Assembly: GCF_030463565.1 (NCBI RefSeq)
Contig: NC_134653.1
Location: 35,215,150 to 35,279,149, forward strand
Origin: Pelecanus crispus
Lineage: Eukaryota > Chordata > Aves > Pelecaniformes > Pelecanidae
DNA: 64,000 nt
Direction: 5' to 3'
Made by a program: the position numbers and the translations under genes. Each line of letters begins with the position of its first letter. The first letter of the stretch is position 1. Positions 9,547 to 21,925 of the stretch are shown one piece after another. The notes beneath the pieces are model-generated. The model was not told the DNA's origin, did no database searches, and saw nothing but the letters and a program-made list of their open reading frames with translations.

Positions 9547-11687
9547 AGTTTATTTAGGCTTTTTCAGAACACTGCACTTACATTTATTGCAGAACGCTCA
9601 ATATTAATAAATCTGCATTTCCTGCTGGCAGGATACCCCATCAGAAATTCTTCAGTCAACTTACGTCTTTGTTCATCTTTGTCTACCTTTTCCAAGGGGC
9701 TTAGACCTATAGTATCCATGGGAGCTAACGACGAACAGCAACATTTTGAGTTGAGCCCACAACGTGCTCCTTGTTTCCTCCTGTCTTCACTGATCAGCAC
9801 TCCTGCACCCCTTCCCCTCTCTTCTACTGCTGATCAGTCTTTCATCATCTGCATGTGACTTGCTTCTCTTACCCTCCTCTTAAGTGTTCCCATCCTTTTA
9901 GTCTCTAATCTGCCCACACACAGCTTTCTGTGGTACTGGCCAGTAGCTAGGACTGCTTTGAGCTTTTTTGTTCGACATAAACGAAAAGATATTTCAAAAC
10001 TTGTGTTTTATCTTTCTTTTTGGATAAGGACTGTGGTAAGAAACAGAGGTTCAAAGTTGTGAGCTACCAAAGGTGCTGATGAACACAGGAGACTGTCAAG
10101 AAGAGACTGCCAGTTCTGAGCAGGTGCCTTAAACTTGAAAATACTCTTTTGTTTGGTTCTGTCCTGTGTATTTGTTATTTTATTCCTTTATCTGAGGCTA
10201 ATATCTATCTGTGTGAAATAATAAACAGGAAAGGGAGAAAGAACTTTTGATCAATTGATAAAACAGGGAAAAAAAACCCACCTTGCTCTCAGAAGCTTTT
10301 AGCCTGAGGAGAGGTTTGTAAGCCTCAAAGCTTGCAAGTTTTTCTCAGTTATCCCCAGCTGGTCTAATAGAAACATTATACCTGCCTTCAGCCTGTCTTT
10401 CTCATACCCTCCGTTCCTCACAGCCGTAGCGGTGCTGCACTTACAACTACGTTACAAATAGCAATGGTGAGACTGATCTTGACCTTCATGGCTCTTTAAA
10501 CAAATTTTAAAACTGGACTATGATCACTGCAATAATTTGATAACATTAGAAGTCATGGTGTTGAAATCTGGACCTTTGATATTCTTTCAGTTATACCATT
10601 TTTCTTCTTTTTAAGATTTTAGTGAATCTGGTCAAAATATTTTTATTTCATATTGTCAGCATTTTGTCATGTAAATTGATTTTTAAAGACAGGACAGATT
10701 TCTACTGAGGTTTAAGGCTTTTTAATTAATGTAGGTGTTGGGGTTTCTTTGAATCCTGTCATCTTTTTTCTTTTTTAAATTACATAAAAGAACCTTTTTT
10801 GTTCTTTAGGATACTGATTTTAGTAATGAGATATGACAGTTTCTCTAGACTCTCATCCTTTTGCATCAATCTCAATGCAGCCTTTTAGTTTCTTCAATAA
10901 GCCTTTCGTGTTTGACATAAGACGTGTTGGTAACATTTTCATAAGTTATTCATTGACAATTAGTAGAGAATAAAAACCAAACTACGTGTCTACCTACGAT
11001 TCTTATACTAACTTAACTGGATCAATTTGAAACCAGATATTAAAAAAACCTATTTACGGTGATGCAATTCCCAGCGTAGGCATGGTGATAAGTATAAAGG
11101 TAATTTTAAGGACAGAGCACTGGACCAAGTAGCATAAATCTGAACCGTGGGCTTTGGAGGATTAAGCCCCACTTTAGATGGTTTATGAGCTTGCAAACCT
11201 TTTAAGGTGTTTTTCAGTAATTTCCCTCTTAGAAATTTTGGCAATTGAATTGAAGCATAATGTGAGGACCATAAGGGTAATGCAATAGTACCATTCTACT
11301 GTAACTTTATGACAATTTAAGGTAACAGGTACAGCCCATTTATGCAACAGCACTACTGCCAGGTTTGGATTTTTATTGACAAACACAGCTCTCAGATTAC
11401 CTAAGTTGTATGCCGCCTTTATGATGGCGGTAGAGTTACTTTGCACAAGAGTGACTGTTACAAACACTGTCATGGTTAAGAAGGGACAGACAAAAATCTT
11501 TTCTGCAACTTGAAGTCAGCTCAAGCCAGTGTTTTTTGGGGGCTATTTAAAACTTAGCTTGCCCTTTCCCCTGTGTTCTTTTATATCTGTACAGCTCGGC
11601 TCTTTTGAATTCCAGGTGGCATTGGACAGACCAGTAGATATATTTTGTTAGTTCTATGCCAATCATAACCAAAGAATCGTAACCAAA

Positions 11688-11908
11688 GAAATTTTTTACA
11701 ATGAGGGTGGTGAAGCACTGGAAGGGGTTGCCCAGAGAGGCGGTGGAGGCCCCATCCCCGGGAACATCCCAGGCCAGGCTGGACGGGGCTCTGAGCACCC
11801 TGGGCTGGTTAAAGCTGTCCCTGGCACTGCAGGGGCTGGGCTGGGTGGGCTCTAAAGGGCCCTTCCCACCCAAAGCATTCCATGATTCTATGATTCTATG
11901 AATCATCC
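11688..11908 (+). mobile_element. CR1 LINE 3' fragment with octamer tail
   Basis: Encodes the very end of the CR1 ORF2 protein (VVKHW...LPREAVEAPS) followed by the 3' UTR. It ends in the diagnostic ATTCCATGATTCTATGATTCTATG tail, in the expected + orientation. The body is very similar to the minus-strand copy at 61852-62412, so both belong to one subfamily. It is 5'-truncated, so it cannot move by itself. Confidence 0.93.
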
Positions 11909-14900
11909 AGAAAATTTCATTAGCAAGGGTGAGCCTGTGTTTCAGCTGCCTTTCAGTTTATCTAGTCTGGAGCAGTACTGAAGTGCTCGAAATCTTCGCT
12001 GAAACACATATCCAAAACTTTTGAGGTGTGCTGACTGCTACTTATAACACCATCCATAGACAGTGCAAATTACACAGTATTTGGGAAATGTCTTACAAAG
12101 AAGTAGCTGCAATCCTGGGTAGTATTTTTGCTTTGTTTCAGTCTTGCTACTGAGATAGAAATGTAAAGAGTGGACCAAATTTTGTTTCTTTTCACACTGT
12201 AATAGATCTTCAAAACCCTCCTTTGTATACTTAACAAGGAGAACTGTGTGACAGAAACTTCTGAATCTTGAATGCTGTAGGGATGTCTTTGACAGCAAAT
12301 TTCACAATAAAGTAAACACTGACTGAGTGTATCTATATGGAGTGAGTTGAAACTTTGCCAATTGTGAATTTCTCCAAAAAAGAAATGAGAAAGAAAATTG
12401 AGCATAGGTAGTAAGTAGGCTAAAGATCCTGAGAACGGAACCATGGGGGAGGAGGAAGGAAGGCACGAAGTGCCTCAAGGGAGTTGTCATTATGTAAGTC
12501 CTAAAGCACAAACTTGAGTTGATACACAAACTCAACTGCTTGGGTTTTGAGCATTAATATAATCTGGTTCCCGGGAGCGCTGGCTTCCATCGTACTGCGC
12601 TGACCCACTACTCTCCGCACAGATACCAAAATGCCATTCACAGATTTTGATTCCATGATTCCCCGGTTATCGTGTATAAGTGTAGCAATCTTCACAGTGG
12701 AATCTGATTATCTAATTTTATGCACAGTATTTTACACAATGAAAAGGGAAGAGTATTACAGTGTTACATCGTTTGATAAACTGAAGTTGCCAATGTATGG
12801 TTTTTGAAACAAATCAGAATGCAGTGACAAGAGAAGGTTTGAAGAATAATCAAATTTGGAACTCCAGCCCTTACTGGTTTTGTTAATTACCTTATCTGGG
12901 ACAACAGGTTCTCTGGCGTGTTGCTTTGAAATTTCCACCCTTAGAGCCCACATAGTTTGGACCATGAAGGGGTGCATTATGCAGCTCTTTGATCAGTTTT
13001 GAAAATTACTCAAAGGCCTTCATTTGCAGCTCATGCTAAAACCAAAGTTTTAAAGGCAGAAAAAAGTATGTTCTTTACTCCTTTTTTTTAACATTCAAAT
13101 TTGGCTTCATATGGACTGTTAGTTGTTAGTGACCTCTGAACAAGGTACTTAACAAACCAGACTCTGCTTTCATTAAGCAGTACAGGAAACACCAGTGAGA
13201 TTGGGGATTGGCACCTTTAAAGGATAAAGTGGAGATCAGCCCAAGAACGACTGGACTGGCTCCAAGCGTTTGTTTGTTTCAGCCCGTGATATTCAGAAGC
13301 CGCCCTCTTCTGCGTACGCACGTATTGGAAATATGATGGGATGGAACAATTGTCAGTTTGTCTTCCCCTCCTCAGGCTGACATCATGTTTCAGGCATGAC
13401 ACAACACAAAGAAGAATCACAGCTGGAGTGAGTACTCAGTGGATCATATACTCTCTGATAGAAAAGCGGATTCGATCTGTCTATAAATACTATGTGCTTC
13501 CTAGAAAAACAAAATTCTGAAAGCAATAATTTAGAAGTTATTTTGCGAACTCAAGCTTCTGTTTCCATTGTACGAATTCTGCACTCAAATCTCTGCCTGC
13601 TGAAACTTCCACGTGTCTCTGGAGCCCAGAAGGCACACTAATGGTTTTCTTTGTAACTTGGGAATCATAAGGCTCAAAAGGGCTGAAAACGTTATAGTGA
13701 CCTTTTTGTGAGTCTTGTTGAAATGTTGCAGCTTTCATCTCTGCACCGCAACCCGTGCAGATTGAAGATCTCCGTTGTGCAACGTAGACGTGCCCAGACT
13801 CACTTTAACGCCAGTCAGGAACACAGCTCAGGTCCTGTGATTTCCGATCCTAGGGTGAATCCTGTGGAACCTAATCCACAGTCCACGTCCATGGCAGAAT
13901 TCCTGCTTCCAGACTGGAGAGAACCAGAACTGGTTTTTCCCCTTTACCACTCACAGCAGCAGAGGTTTTAAACATCAACACTGGCAGTGACAGTTTTTGG
14001 TTTTGTGCAGACTTTTGTACTAGCTTGAAGTAACTTTGTGGTAGAAGCTGTTTCAGCTTGGCAACCCCTGTTAACGTCCCTCTCCTGCAAGTAATCTCCA
14101 TTTGACTGCATGTTCCCACCTTCTTGTGTTAATGGTCACTGTTCAGCTGGGTATTTAAAGCATCAAAGAGCTGCTGTTTGAAATGCAACCTTAAGCAAAC
14201 TACCCATGTCTACAGCAGAACTCAGAATGCAGGAGACTGAGGTTCTGGTTCCTTGTTTGATGTGTTTAACACAACAGACATATCTACAACTTGGCATTTA
14301 AAAACACCAACAAAAACAAACAAGTTAGTTTCATTTACATAACAAAAAGTTCCTTGGACTTGCAGGGAGGTTCCTTTGAAATGCGCAATTGTTTCTGTCG
14401 CTGATGGGAGAGGGATCCGTCTAGTCTGGAGCTCAACCTCTTGTTTCATACACACACCAAAAGGCAAAATTTCAGTAAATGAAGTCTATTCCTTCCACAT
14501 GCCAGGGCATTTAAAAAAAAAAAAAAAAAAACAAACCACCACAAACAAACCAAACTAAAATCAAAGCTGCAGGGGCTCTACCATTATATATTTTTCCTAA
14601 AGTAGTTTTTTTAAAAGCACTGATCCAGTGCAAGCTTTGCAACTGATTTTAACAAGTGCAGAATCACCTTGCAGCTGATGTAGAAAGCTACAATTCATAA
14701 CATGGTTCCGGTAATCACCCTAGGTCACTACAGTGAGTGATTCATTACTTGTTTTTTCATTATATCTGTTCAAAAACATACAGTACTCAAGTAGTTGTAG
14801 TCTGTGAGTAGTTTAGTAAACCTATATGACAAAATATCCCTTTCTGTCATCACCATCTGACAATACATGAAACTCTCACCATGAGAATATTGAGAATGTT

Positions 14901-17900
14901 GATATTTCAAATCAGTAAATCATACTTCAAGGCGGGTTTAATCTTTTGGATTTGTACTTTAAATGTACAAGCAGCACTTCAAGAAACTATGTAGTGAGGT
15001 TTTTTCTTTTCCTTTTTTTACAAAGAAGGCCTCCCTAAATTATCTCCTTTTCATTCTGGTTATTTGCAGAAGTAGTTTCTGAAAACAACAAAAGCAATCA
15101 GCAAAGCAAATTCCCAAGTCAATGAGAGCAGTTCACGTTAGGAAAGGAATGGTTGGTTTCTGTTTGTTTTCTGTGTTTCCCATGGGATGAGTGACACATG
15201 ATTAATGTGTTAGTGGTATATCTCACACCTCTGATGAAAAATAAATGCTAGTACAGTAAATGTGACAGTAAAGTAATCCCTGAAAATATATTGCGGCACT
15301 CAATAGTGCAGAACATAAAAAGCTGGGCCCTTGAGTAGGGCCCAGAACCATGAAGCAGTAACTAAAATAAACGCTCAGAATTTAATGAATTTGAGTCTGC
15401 TATCTTAGATCTTTATATGGCTTCAGTTAGTGTAATATCAGATCACCTCAAACTATAACGTTTGTTAATCTAAATATTAACACCAAAGCTTTATCATCCT
15501 ATTAGAGATAGGGAGCTGAAAGGCAACAGAGTGTAGCCAAGTCGTTCCCAGCTAGTGAGGCATGAACATGTTGGAAGGGAGGCACAGCTGAATCGCTGCA
15601 GGCACTGCGGAGCCACTGACTCACACACCGACCGAGGGGTAAATTACCCCCAGTCAGCTGAGCTGGGAGCCACAGGTTTTAGATACAGCATCAACAATAT
15701 CTTACATCTGCATGCAGCAGTGGTTCCCACAGGTGCTGTGGAAGAGGTGCTTTGGGAACACAGCAGGAGCCGAGTGTCACCGTCTTTCAGGAACAAGTTA
15801 GAGCTGACTGATGATATCTGGCCAGTGTGCTCCCAGTTTCAGAAAATTCATGAAGCCACTAGACTTGTCTCTCATGGGGCAAGCTGGTATCTTGGCGGGG
15901 CTCCCATATCCTCCTGGATTCCTGTGGGTAATGAGGAACCAGCTTTTTTGTATAAGGGCAAGACTGGTATCTTGCCTCTGTGCTGGCTCTTTCATCTTCA
16001 TAAATTCAGTGAGAACAAAATCTTGCATTACCAGTCTAAAATGTAGGAGTGAAGCTAAAGCAGAGCAAGAGAAGGGATATGGCTTGTGAAGGGGGGTTTG
16101 AATGGCAGAAGGTTGGAAGAGAGTGGAGCTTGGTCTATTGAAGATACATAAATGCCCGGTGATTTACTGAATTCTCATAGTTTACAAAATACAACACGTT
16201 ATTGGGTGTCTAAAATTTTATTTTCTTATTTTATAAACATTCATAAAATAATATCTATGATGGGGTTCTGGGAGCAATCAAAACTTCGTATCGTGGGCAA
16301 TAAAGATAGCAGATAGTTCTTGCTGCGACAATATGATTGCAATGTACTACACCAGCATCCCGGTTTAGCACCTCATGGAGTAGTTATTGCGCCTCAGCTT
16401 TCGCTGTTACCGTATAACCTTTGATTATCGATGATTTATTCTGCTAGTGTATAGTTACTGTACAGTCAAGAGATTCTTCATTACTGTCACTCCTTTTTGC
16501 TGGAGAAGTTTGATTCATCTGCCAAAATCTAGCATTTTCCACAGATTATCTAAGAAATCTCCCTCGGGAATTTAAGATTTACAGTTTTCATTAGTTCTTT
16601 TTGTATATATAGATATGATGGGACCTCTAGAACTGAGTTCAGAACTGCAAAAAGACAGGCAAAGTATCCCGCCCTCCCTTTGGAAAAAGCTTGTAGAGCA
16701 TTTCTGGGAAAGGATGTGAAAGAAAAGATGTAGGATTATTTCCAAAACATTGGAGCAGACTGGACCTATCATGGTTGTCACTGCAGAGAGAAATCAAGCA
16801 TTCTCTGAAATTTTTGCAGAAAAAGTGGTGAAAAACAGATGATGAACAAATAGTCTTAATCACAAGAAGAGGACATCTTGTTTTCCGAGCCATTTCACAG
16901 GCAGTGAAGACAGTAGCTGAGATCTGCTGCGGTAGAGTCCATGCTCTGTCCAGCTCCTAAAAGTCAGACAACTACAAAAGAGATCTGAGGCAGCTGATCC
17001 CATCAGCACAGTGAATCGTTCTCGTAAAGAAAAGAATAGATTATAAGACAGGTTTACAAATTCTATTCTAGCTCTTGTTCCCCAAACAGGACTTTTTAAA
17101 ACATGTTGAAAATGATGTGACCACAGTCTATTTTATTGCAGTGCCTGTAAAAATGCCGTAGGTTACTTGAGTTTTTTTTTAAACTACGTTCTCTTTGTTC
17201 ATGATCCGGGCACAGACTGGGATTGGTCGCTACACTTTGGGAGTGCCTGTGCCAGTCATAAACAGGGCTGATGCAATTACTGGAAAAGCATCTTTTCCTG
17301 TCAGTTAGGAATTTTGTCAATGAGGAAAAGGAAAAAATGGCCTATGTTTCTATTTTTGTTTTAAACTGCTCCACCTGTTAATTAGGCCACGCACCCTCGG
17401 CGAGCATAGGATGGGCAAGAAAGACTGGCCTCAGTGATCTTAGTAACTGCAAAAACCAGTATATCTATTAGACTTCCGCTTCAGCAGATGAATAATATTC
17501 ATGGACACAGGAAATGTAGAACACCTAGAGAAAGCTCGACTTATATTTAGGAGGAATGACTAAGTGAAAGGGCCTTATCTCTAGGGATTTACCAGTTATC
17601 ATTGTGATTTGAATTGCATAAGGGTAGGAGGGGAACGATGCCCCTTTCCACCCATCAGTCTCCACCCATGGCAGCACGGTGCTAATGGAATGTTAGGCAT
17701 GAGAGATAATTAAAAGCATTGTAATAACTGTACAGAATGTGTCACCCTTGCCTGCAGCTTCACCATCATCTCAATTCACACCCTACCCCTTTCTTTTTTG
17801 CTCCACCCAAGCTTTGGTTTCCTTCACCCACTCATGACTTTTGTGCTATCTTTCCATGCTGGCTGAAACAGCCTCCCACTTTCTGTTGCCTTTCCTCCAG

Positions 17901-19218
17901 AATAATAACCGGTCTGTTCATCATTACACTGCTGTATACGTAATGACCAAATCTGTGAAGTTACCAAACACTGATTAAATCGATATCAGCCATAATCAAT
18001 ATTCTTATCTATTAACAACTGACCACAATATATATATGCAGGTAGGATAAAAGCCAGGCTGCAAGTACATGATACAGGATGAGCAAACCCAAAAGAAAGA
18101 GGCTTATTGTTAGTGAGGAAACATGGGCCTCAGCTGGTCTATCTCCTGTGCCAAGCTGACATTCAGGCCGATCCTGTTCCAGAGGGCAGGACAAATGTGA
18201 CTGGTTAAAGATATGGATATCCACATCGTGCTCAGAAGAATATGTGAATTGAAGCCATTGAAATCGATTCCTGTGGAATCAGCATTTCAGTAATACTCCA
18301 CTCTTCTGCCTTTTCTTTTTCCAGTACATTACGCCTTACTAACAAATGAACAGGTTAAAAAAAGGAGAGTGCCGGAAGCCACAAGGCTGGATTTCTACCT
18401 AAACTAGGAACTCAGCTGCTAAAGGGTTCCTCTGGTGAGCTACAGGCTTTAAAAGAGCAGTTCCAGTTTCAGGAGGGCCATATCATTTATCACAAGTGAG
18501 TGCAGATTTCTACTTTGAATAGCCAGTTTTTGAGATGAAATGCATCAGCTTGAGTAAATCAAGGCCAGTCAGCTCTTGGCAAAGCTTTAATCAATAATGG
18601 ACCATACGGAATGATCCTGCATCTTCAAGCTGATGGGACAGATTCTGTTCTTTCTGATAGCAGTATCATTGAGAAGTAGTCCCATCAGCTTCAACAAGGT
18701 ACGTAGGTGCATTCTGTGATAGCTGAGAATGGCCTTTGAAAGTGCTCTCATGAACTGTGTACGCGCCTTTTCTCTAAACTTCTTTTCCTAGTCAGATGCT
18801 GTTAAAAAGCAGGCATCATTTTCCATTGTGAAGCTCTGAAGCTAAAGAGTAGGTAATATGAAATGAGCTCAGTAAGTGTACGGAAGAGATCATAGCTTAG
18901 GAGGGAACCTTGAGGCAGGTGCTTCACCTGGTGTTTTAAGTCATGAGTATTTGATTTACAGCTATCCCCAATGGATCTGAAAAGCTGCTTGAACTCTGCT
19001 TCATTTCATGTTTATTTTTTACAAACACCATGGTGTATGGATTCTCACTAGCTAACTGTAAGAGACAGAAAGGATGTTTTCTATTTTGATGTATAATTTG
19101 ACTACTCTTTTTCCTCAGGGGTAATCAAAACTCACTGAAAAACACATTCTTTGGTTATTACTACTTTTTAGCTTGGGCTGTTCTGACTATTTTAAGACCC
19201 TGAGTATTAAATTTTGTT
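11909..19218. other. Intergenic desert, no gene seen
   Basis: No supportable gene. It includes an A-run at 14513-14531 and a 163-codon open frame at 15555-16046, unrecognised and discussed in the findings. Within that frame is a pair of similar 18-base words at 15878 and 15957. An inverted repeat lies at 18627-18691. The rest is unremarkable AT-rich sequence. Confidence 0.6.
18627..18691. repeat. Inverted repeat, 13-bp perfect arms
   Basis: The left arm AAGCTGATGGGAC (18627-18639) is exactly the reverse complement of GTCCCATCAGCTT (18679-18691), with a 39-base spacer. The GTCCCAT...AGCTTCAA wording resembles the centre of ancient palindromic DNA-transposon remnants found widely in amniote genomes, so a decayed non-autonomous transposon is the most likely source. 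Confidence 0.6.
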
Positions 19219-19460
19219 GTTTTGCTAATTTTTGTTTTTCTTTTTATCTCTTATAAAAGAAATTCCTCTCTTATCCAACCCAAAGTCTCATCACATCTTT
19301 TTGTCAATAGTTTGCCTAAAAGCTCTGGTCCTTTCTTTCTTCTTCTGAAAATGGAATGGAGTGGAAATCTTGTCATCCTCAGGGTGCACAATGTGAACTC
19401 TATTTTTTACTTTTTTTTTTTTTCTCCTCTAGTTCATCACAACTAAGCTCTTTGGAAAGC
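19219..19460 (+). repeat. Diverged direct repeat, copy A
   Basis: Shares ordered blocks with 21661-21925: GCTAATTTTTG then TTTTTCTTTTT, a TCTTA(T/C)AAA segment, CCTATCC/CTTATCCAA, AGTTTGCCTA, TTGTCATCCTC, GTGAACTCTATTTTT-type sequence and a T-run before (T)CATCA. Copy A carries an extra segment that includes the 19-mer AATGGAATGGAGTGGAAAT, also seen at 9501. The repeat family was not recognised. Confidence 0.6.
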
Positions 19461-19599
19461 CCAGAATTTCTTTTTGCATCGTGCTTCTAAACCCCCTTTT
19501 CTATCTTTCTGTGAAGCACTGGAGGTTGGCCACAGCTTGAGGGTGGATTTGGCAAGTGGTATTAAACTCTTACAAATGCCTTGCTGATGAGTCTTGCTC

Positions 19600-19760
19600 A
19601 CACACCCAGAGTTAGGCTGATTGCCTGATTTGGGGTCAGGAAAGAAGGAATTTTCTCTCAGGTCAGACTGGCAGAGATCATTGAGTTTTTTAGATTTTTT
19701 TTTTTTTCTCTTTTCCTCCTGTAGTGTGCAAGACACACTTACTAGAGTCATCTAACAAAT
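19600..19760 (+). mobile_element. Ancient CR1/L3-like LINE 3' UTR remnant
   Basis: Contains GGGGTCAGGAAAGAAGGAAT, then a CAGGTCAGACTGGCAGAGAT block, then a T-run and TTTTCCTCCTGTAG. This order is characteristic of old CR1-like LINE 3' UTRs that are abundant in turtles and crocodilians and survive as relics in birds. It lies directly after direct-repeat copy A, so the two may be parts of one older insertion. Borders are approximate. Confidence 0.5.
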
Positions 19761-21580
19761 CCAGTGCTTAGCAGAGGCATAAATCACTGGTAATATACTT
19801 CATCTTTCTAATGGTAATTATTACTGTGTCCCTCAATCTTTTACTTCAGGTCTAAACTTCGCTATGTGATGGTGGGAAGTGTCTGTGAAAGGTAGGGAGT
19901 AGCAATTTGGTGGACCCTTCTGCATGAGCATCTATTGTGTGCTTGTCTCTGACTGAGGGATCCTGGACTTGATTCAGATGCTCTTTTCGAGTAACAAGCT
20001 CCGATGAGAAAGAAAAAACCGTTGGAAACAAATACTGATATTTTTACCGCTATGGAACTAAACAATTGATCTGCTTATCTTTGGATTAAAATTAGGTTTT
20101 TTGCAGATATAATCTGTTGGTTTTAGACTCAGATGATCTAGAATTTAATAGAGAGGGGGAGAGATTCTAGGTCAGTACTAAGTTTTGTCCCACAGTAGAA
20201 ATCTTCAGAATTCCATCCTTTCTGATATTTGTAAACATGGCAATAGCTGTTTCTGGAGATGGCGAGTTCCCAGGTGAGAATGACTAATTTAATTTAACTG
20301 CCTACTGTGTGACACAACAGAATCAACAGGTGACTCAGCCAACATAACGATCCAGAAACCTCTAGGCCCTCTGTCCTTTTATTTAATTACTAGATCTCAG
20401 TGAAAGTACAGGACACAATTATGAATGCTGTTGGTACCACAAAAATGCAAACTGAAGTACACATATTACCTAGTTACATATGCCAGCAGGTAATTTGGTT
20501 GGTAATTGGCCCAATTACAAATTCAGATGCAAGCATGTGTAGATGCAAGAAGAATGTTTACATTTCTTTTCTTGGAAAATTTTGGACTCTGTGTACAATC
20601 GTACAGACACACAGCACTGGTGAAATCTTGGCATATGTTCTGTCTTCTGTGAGATTTTTTCTGTTTCTGCAATTTTATAGATCATTTCGCACACAGAATT
20701 ATGTGCTGCAAAGTACATTTGCTGGATCTCCAAGAATGAACATTGACCTCATTCTGAGGAATATCACTTATTTTCTTCTATTCACTTTCTGTATGACATA
20801 GATTCCTTTGGGGCTTCGATGGATTAAGAGAGCAATGTCTCTTCTTTTCGTCGTTCTTACTAACGGATAATAAAAATACTTAGCATCATCCATGTTCTGT
20901 TCTAAGAAGCTGAGTACTTCCAATAAGTATTTGGTGAACAAGTATTTTTTTAGTAGTTCACTTTTTTTGGTTTTATCCACATTAAAATTTCATTTGCCAG
21001 GTGGTTTCTCAATTAATGTAGCATTATGTAGTCCACACAAATAATATTGGTTTTCAACCATATTAAAAAAAAAAAAAGGTAAAGAGGTAACCAAAGCATA
21101 TTCAACTGATGCAAAGCTTCATTGATTTTGTAGGAGATTCCCCAATTCTCATCACCTGAACATTTCACTCCAAAATATTTAAATGAATTTTTCATGTGAT
21201 TTACTTTGAAAGTAGACACTTACAAATTGCGTAGAATCATCTGCTTTTTTTCTTGCTCATTGATTTCTGCAGTAAATGCACTGGTTGCGCAATTAAATAA
21301 TGCTTTTTTAACTGCCAATCCTTCACATTCAACTTGGACTGTAAGAGCTAAGCAGGATCCATTCTGTACATCATCACTGTAATTAAAGCCTCATATGCAA
21401 GGTTATACTTTTAGTAATAGCCCTGTATTACATTTATCTCATCAACACTTAAAAGGTTCTGTTGCAATTAATGATTTTGCACAGGCATAAACAATTGTCC
21501 TGTGATGGGTGGAAAGATGACAACTCTGACATTACTCAGGCAGGGTGGCCAAAACAGAAATTATGAGCTAAGTGATTTAA

Positions 21581-21611
21581 TTTCTTTTTTTTTTTTTTTT
21601 TCTTTTTTTTT
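21581..21611 (+). repeat. Poly-T tract
   Basis: A T-run interrupted by single C residues, just before direct-repeat copy B. Confidence 0.85.
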
Positions 21612-21660
21612 AACTGGAGCATTGATTTCATTTTATTAGGTTTGTTTTTTTTTAAACCAG

Positions 21661-21925
21661 AATGCTAATTTTTGGTTTTGTTTTTCTTTTTCGCTCTTAC
21701 AAAGGGAACTCCCCTCCTATCCAAGTTAAAATTTCAACACTGCTTTCTGATTACAGTTTGCCTATAAACTTTGATGCTTCCTTTCTTTTTGTCATCCTCA
21801 CCAACATTTGGGTGTACAACCTGAACTCTATTTTTGCCTTGTTTTTTTTCTCTGTAGATCATCAAATCCAAGCTGTATGGAAAGGCTTAATTTTCTGCTT
21901 GCAAAACACATCTAAAATCCTTCTT
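21661..21925 (+). repeat. Diverged direct repeat, copy B
   Basis: The second copy of the segment at 19219-19460, in the same orientation and about 2.4 kb downstream. Blocks align in order, but copy B lacks the 27-base segment containing the 19-mer. Each copy also has a chance T-rich reading frame, neither of which looks coding. Confidence 0.6.

Larger units (their letters stand above)
6150..11687. other. Intergenic desert, no gene seen
   Basis: AT-rich sequence without supportable genes. It contains a (GAT)n tract at 6961-6996 and a 19-base word at 9501-9519 followed by a long T-run (9521-9546). Around 9190-9230 there is a weak resemblance to ancient amniote repeats (an ACTGAAATCAATGGG-type core). 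Open frames such as 9358-9858 (166 codons) are low-complexity and T-run-driven and do not look coding. Confidence 0.6.

Noticed and set aside
9358..9858. 166-codon + strand frame
   Set aside because: It is held open by A- and T-runs, contains a poly-Phe stretch from the T-tract, and has no recognisable domain.
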